64,000 bases of DNA from Cryptomeria japonica (taxonomy: Eukaryota; Streptophyta; Pinopsida; Cupressales; Cupressaceae): contig NC_081412.1 of assembly GCF_030272615.1 (NCBI RefSeq), positions 548,606,488 to 548,670,487 of the forward strand. The letters run 5' to 3'. Below are positions 58,729 to 64,000 of this stretch, in pieces; within the stretch, counting starts at the first letter, position 1; the number at the start of each line of letters is the position of its first letter. Position numbers and translations under genes: made by a program. The notes below the pieces were generated by a model. The model was given only the letters and a program-made list of their open reading frames with translations. It was not told where the DNA came from and did no database searches.

Positions 58729-61700
58729 GTCAACATCATTATCATCAACGTCTTCGCCATCATCATCACCATCATCACCATCACCGTCATCATCATCAGC
58801 ATCATCATCATCATCATCATCACCATCATCTTCTTCTTGTTCTTGTTCTTCTTCATCTTCATTGTGAAACTGTTGATCATGATCATCATCCACTTCATCT
58901 TCTACTTCTTCAGTATCTTCTTCTTTGGTATCTTCTTCTTCCATCACATTATACTTTATCGGCCTTCCTCTTGGATCATGTCTAACAACAAATGACCAAC
59001 CCGGTTTATGTGGAACCTTAGAGTAAAATACTTGCTCACATTGGCTTGGAAGAACATAGGGCTCATCCCCAACTGGTTCAAATGACCTTGTATTTAGCAT
59101 TATAAAACCATTATCATGTTCAATAATAGTTCTATCAGGATCATTTTTATTCAATCGTAGCTTGTACCATTTGATGACGAACAAAACTAATTTGAAGGAA
59201 TTAAAGTCACACTCAAGTATATCATCCAAAATGCCATAGTATCAATTTTGAGATTGTTGAGGATGAATGTCATTTCTCAATGAAATATTTGTCACCTCAA
59301 AGAAATATTTGTCACCTCAAAGACTGCAGTGATGCCAGAATCACAAGTTTTCTTCGTGTCATCCAACTTTTTTATGCAAAATTTATGACCATTGCAGCAC
59401 ATAGCATTGTGGTGTTTGACCTGCGATATGTCAAACATGTAAAATTTATCACATTGTGAGTTGATAAACATATGGGTGATTAATAAATTTATATGTACCT
59501 ATTTATCTCTTAAACCATATGCTAAATCAATTTCCCTTTGCGTAACATTGGAATCTCCATTACGATGTGCTTCTTTAACCAATGAAGCCACACCTTCCCA
59601 TGTTAATGTGCATCCAGAATGTTGACAACGTTCAATCCACACCGTCATCCAATCAAATTGTTTGCAATATACAAATGTAGTGCATCCCACTCTCGACCAA
59701 CTATACAAAAAATAAATAGACATCTTACAATCGATTTATTTTGAAGATTAAGAATTAATTAACTACAATAACATCTTATAATTACCTCTCACTTTCCTCA
59801 ATCTATCTTTCCCCATCAAGTACTCCCCTTCAAATTTGTTAATGGTGTTGGGATCCCAAATGTGATCCACATGGATCTTTGCTGCAAACTTAGCAAGATA
59901 TTCAGAAATGTACACCATAGTCTGGTATACCATATTTCCCTCCACCATAGAATCCTCAGGATGTGCTCTTTTTCGAACCAAAGCCTTCAAAAATTTCAAG
60001 TGCCTCTCAACCATCCACATTGACCTAGTGTGTATAGGTCCACACAATTCAATCTCCTCAACTTGGTGTATGAGGTAGTGTTCTTGTGCATTGAAAAAAG
60101 ATGGAGGTAGACACTTTTGCATTTCACACATTAAATGAGGAATTTTTCTCTTCCAATATTTTATATCGTCTTTATGGATTTCTTTACATGACAACCACCT
60201 GCAAGGTATTCAAGATGCAAAAAAATATATTACATAGGAAGTAAAACAAATCACAAATATAATATCTATACAATGAACTAAAAAAATATCACTACTTACC
60301 TTATGTATTTTCCAAGATCATATATGACTTGCTTGACATTATTGTCAAAGTCGTCTGGGAGAGATAGAGGTAGAACGTACTGCAACAATTATAAAATTAT
60401 CTTTTCATTTTTTTGTAACATAATGAAAAGTACACGTACGCTTAGTACTTAAATACATACTAAAAACACAAGAACATGAATTACCTTAATGAAGGTATGC
60501 CAATCATGCATTTTCATCCCTAGCCCAAATTCACTTTTCTTTGATATGAGATTGTTTATGTTCGCAGCAAATCCTATGGGAAATCAAATTTTTCATATGA
60601 CTTCTTTTATAGCATTGCTTTGCTAGTCCATTAATAACCAAGGAAGCTCACTTATATTAATCTGGTCTCCATGGCTATTTGATTGAATGACATTTATCAT
60701 TGCATGATTGGAATCCTGAATGTCACTACATATTTTGACAATTTTTTCTTTGTCACACCTTCCATCCAATATTTTCCATAATGTCTTTGTTATATTCTTT
60801 CCAATATGCATACTATCAAACAAATGAACAATTTGTAACTGCTCGTAGTAGGACAACCTACTAAATTGTCGAGGATAACTTTTTATTCCCTTAGGAAGGT
60901 GGTCATTTATGCCTTCACGACCATCATGATCATCAATCACATCATCAGTAAACAAAACAAAATAGAAAAGATGCTTTATGACAAACCAATAGATGGAATG
61001 GCATTACCTTGACGATTAATTCTATTATATTCCAACTTCCACAGGTGAGGTGTCATTCTTCGTGGCTTTGATGTATTCTCGTCTTTCCCATTGAAAAGAT
61101 GTTTTTCAGTATTTCGATACTTATGATTTTTGTGGAGAAAGTGCCTTGTACTCATCAAACACTTGCTTTCCTAAACTTTTTGAATGACGAGATTTCATCT
61201 TTGGACTACAAACAGGACATGCAAATTTTCCCTTTGTTTGAAGACCTACAAGATAATGTATAATTGGATTAAATATGATAATTTTTTGAATTATAATGTT
61301 CATGCACAACTTAAACACTATAACATACCACAAAAATGTGTTAGCCCTGGGGCATCATGTATTGTCCATAGAAGCATCACATGGAATTGAAATTGTCTTT
61401 GTCCTATTGGTCTAGAGATGTCATACATAGTGACACCATTCCATAACTCGAGCAACTCATCGATAAGAGGCTCGATATATACATTCATATCTTTAAGTTG
61501 GTACTTACCTAATCGAATGAACAAAAACATTACATAATTATTATGACCATTTTACTGCAATATTTATAATTAAATTTAGATGACTATATTTAAATGATAA
61601 AATACCTTGAACAATCATTGCCAACATTATGTGCTCCCTCTTTATTGACATCCATTGAGGAATTTTATTGTTGATAACAAAAATAGGCCACACTGAGTAA

Positions 61701-62928
61701 ACAGATCTCATCTCTCCAAATGGATTGACACCGTCCGCTGCCAATGAAAGCCTAAGATTATGAGGTTCTTCTTTAAAGTGTGGCCACTTTTCCTCTATGT
61801 CCATAAATGTTGAACCATCCACAGGCATTCAAATAATGTCATCTTGACTTCTATTGCATGCATGGTAATCCATAAATTGTGCCAGGGTAGTGCACTTGAA
61901 TAATCGTTGCATATGTGGAATAATGGGAATATAGCGAAGAACCTTGCGAGGAACCCCTTTTGTTATTTGATCTGTTCGATATCTACTGATATGACATTCA
62001 GGACATTTAGTTCGAAATTCATGTTGTTTGTGATATATAATATGATCATTGGGACAAGCATCTATTGCTTGATACTCCATTCCAATATCTTTCATAATGA
62101 CAGATAATTCTCTGTATGAGTGAGGTAGAATATTTGATGGTGGTAACAAAAACTCACCTATCAATCTATAGCAACAAAATATAATTTGTTATAATAAAGA
62201 ATATTAATGGTACAACATGATTCACAGTTTATTATGACATATATGACATGCCTTAACATACATGACATTGTTATGTTGGATAAACCATTCATAACATTCA
62301 AGTTCAGCAACAACAATATAGTGGAGAGAAGAGTTGCCTGCGAGCCTTCATAAAGGGCCTCAGATGCCTTCTCAAGTAGAGGGAAATCATGAACAACATC
62401 AAGGTCATCTTCATAATCATGATCAGCTGCGTGAGTACTAAATGAGTCATGGATCAATGCATTTGTACCATCATCTTCAATTGTGTTTTCTGACTCATGA
62501 TCGTCATCTTCCATGGGGTCATTATCTTCAGCTTCGATATTCACACCTCCATGTTCATCCACTTCAAAAATCATATTCTCAAGGTTGTGTTGATCCATAT
62601 CATGTGCTCTGGGCTGCTCGACCTATATAAAACTGATATACATAAATAAACCGTGATCATGATCTCATCATCACATGATTTATTATGTATATAAATTGTC
62701 AAAATGATATAATGAAAAAATTACAAATGGATGATAATCATGTCCACCTTCAATGTGACCATGCAACCTACAATGTTTCTTCACTATTTTGATACGAAGT
62801 CTTCTAGTCTTTAACCCCTTTCAAATTTTGCACGGACTATAACATTTTCCATCACCTTTTCTTTTCAAGTTAGACCATAATCTAGCAATTGTCTCCTTAT
62901 TTTTTTGTTCATTGATATTGTCTGACAT
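58645..62928 (-). pseudogene. CACTA TNP2 transposase with DUF4218 and DUF4216 domains, multi-exon, decayed
   Basis: The ATG at 62928 starts exon 1 (62928-62725), a transposase-associated Cys/His domain (CYSPCKI*KGLKTRR, KKHCRLHGHIEGGHD). Later exons, about 12 on the minus strand, include an acidic spacer (62598-62300); TNP2 core at 62160-61830 (GMEYQAIDACPNDHIIYHKQ, then KCPEC), 61820-61600 (RLSLAADGVNPFGEMRSVYS), 61510-61330 (PLIDELLELWNGV), 61250-61020 (KGKFACPVCSPKM) and 60955-60623 (FSRLSYYEQLQIVHLFDSMH); DUF4218 at 60200-59790 (EIELCGPIHTRSMWMVERHL); and DUF4216 at 59230-58960 (GYxTVEHDN-type, HDNGFIMLNTRSF). It ends in a poly-Asp tail and stop at 58645. TNP2 is the DDE-type transposase of En/Spm elements. 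A few in-frame stops (61829, 62815) break it. Confidence 0.75.
58672..58840. repeat. (CAT)n trinucleotide repeat encoding a poly-Asp tail
   Basis: An almost pure atc/tca repeat (58672-58735, then interrupted to about 58840). In the minus-strand frame it encodes the acidic Asp-rich C-terminus of the DUF4216 protein. The open plus-strand Ile and minus-strand Met runs are shadows. Confidence 0.95.
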
Positions 62929-64000
62929 GGTCTTTCTTCACAGGCAAGAAAATAGAAATTATTGTCTGACATGGTCTTTCCCTCAAGAGCTGGCAGATCC
63001 TACTTCCATACTTTAATTCTATTTTCTCAAAGGACAATCCTAAAAATCCATGCATTGCAAACAACTTTTTACACCTTTGTTGGTTGTGGTGGCGTCATAG
63101 AGAGTTTACATCAATAAATGAAGAACATTCCAATGCTTTTAATGCAACAGTAAAAGTCTATCTCTTATTCAATATCTCTAGTGAAACCCCCATGATCTTT
63201 TGTTGGAGTAGAATTTGTTATATTCTAGAAAGGGTCTTGTCCTTTGTTGATGGGATAGTCATCTACCTCAACAAATAACTGTTCTTATCTCCAACAAGAA
63301 GTGGAACTAAATGAAGATCTAGCACCATGAAATTAATCCTCAAAAGGATTACTATAGTTAGTTTTGGTAGATAATGATCTAGGTAAAATACTAATGTGGC
63401 TTTACGAAACATTATGTACTACCTTAGCATACTCTAACAACTTTGGTGCAACATGCTACATCCAATTAAGTCTCCATCGGTATCTCTATTGTGTTTATGG
63501 ATTTGGATTTGATGTACTCTTTTTATACACAAATTTTACTTTCAACTGAGGAGGTTTGTATGTACTTACTTGTCTTTCGATTGTATCCCTATTTCAAGAA
63601 TTTCTTCTATCAACAAATCAGTTGTTGTAAGTTGTACAAGTGGAAGCTTGAACATGCCTTCCATGCTAGCCTTGTTGATACATTCAACACCATCTTGTGC
63701 AACAAATCTTTAGAACTCCATTTTTCTGAATTGAAGAGTGAGTAGTAGGGACAATCTAGGACACTTACAAAGGTTTTGTAAGAGAGATAAATAAACCTAA
63801 ATATTATGGATTAATGATGATCAATAGGTAAATAGATAAGAAACTCTCAATATCAAAATGACTTTCTCAATTGTCTTTACTAGAAATGGATAGATCTGCT
63901 AATAATGGCTTTATGACTATATGTCAACTTTAGACTCAATCCAAGAAGAGCTATAACTAATATGCGATATCTAGATTTATGATCTCTATAATATAACAAT
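62929..64000. other. region beyond the TNP2 start, no identifiable feature
   Basis: A short duplication, 'tctgacatggtcttt', occurs at 62921 and 62968. No TAGTG terminus matching the 44840 end and no gene were found up to the window edge. Confidence 0.4.

Noticed and set aside
58623..58995. Poly-Met and poly-Ile frames
   Set aside because: They are shadows of the (CAT)n repeat; only the poly-Asp frame continues a recognisable domain.

Overview
The window reads as nuclear DNA from a large, repeat-rich land-plant genome, most likely a gymnosperm. That assignment is inferred from four things: an AT-rich background, a plant-specific ACT-repeat gene with a 2.4 kb intron holding a retroelement remnant, dense nested LTR, LINE and CACTA elements, and a G+C-richer block resembling plant mitochondrial DNA. 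No species can be named from the sequence alone.

There is one convincing intact host gene. Seven exons between 2321 and 6918 (+) join in phase to encode a 451-residue ACT-repeat (ACR/GlnD-like) protein with four ACT domains. Intron 4 carries a 5S rRNA-derived sequence that looks like a Cassandra-type TRIM retroelement. Upstream (480-1115) is a probable LINE 3' end. From 7 to 13.7 kb the DNA is mostly AT-rich with a long (TA)n tract and two LTR-like ends.

From 13.8 to 20.9 kb lies a possible DNA transposon. It holds a decayed six-exon gene of unknown family (+), a palindromic MITE-like repeat, a 360-bp tandem satellite, a 48-bp tandem array, and an 894-bp tandem duplication of a Cys-rich ORF (-). 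Similar terminal palindromes sit at both edges. Next come a 1.7 kb polypurine/polypyrimidine tract that switches strand (20.9-22.6 kb) and a LINE ORF1 (DUF4283 plus CCHC knuckle, minus strand).

From 24.1 to 31 kb is the 3' part of a Ty3/gypsy-type element on the minus strand: integrase C-terminus, an antisense plant-mobile-domain (PMD) ORF on the plus strand, a hairpin repeat array, polypurine tract and LTR. Between 32.9 and 34 kb, on the minus strand, is a decayed ORF resembling the XS domain of SGS3-like RNA-silencing proteins. A Ty1/copia element (35805-43464) with 1.5 kb LTRs, PBS, PPT and a 5-bp target duplication is inserted into a gypsy gag-protease fragment (43470-44839, minus). That fragment is itself cut at 44840 by a CACTA-type terminus.

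Right of that terminus (44.84-63 kb) are GACG-rich subterminal sequence, a 478-bp tandem duplication with recurring GCGAAG motifs, a decayed ~1,180-codon ORF of unknown family (+), a 3.6 kb mitochondrial-like block full of a short palindromic motif, and then minus-strand genes resembling CACTA TNP1 (Transposase_24) and TNP2 (with DUF4218, DUF4216 and a poly-Asp tail). The opposite CACTA end was not found, so a single composite element with captured cargo is a hypothesis. In most decayed ORFs the in-frame stops are TGA, TAG or TAA that could each come from CGA, CAG or CAA by one C-to-T change, as expected from deamination of methylated cytosine.
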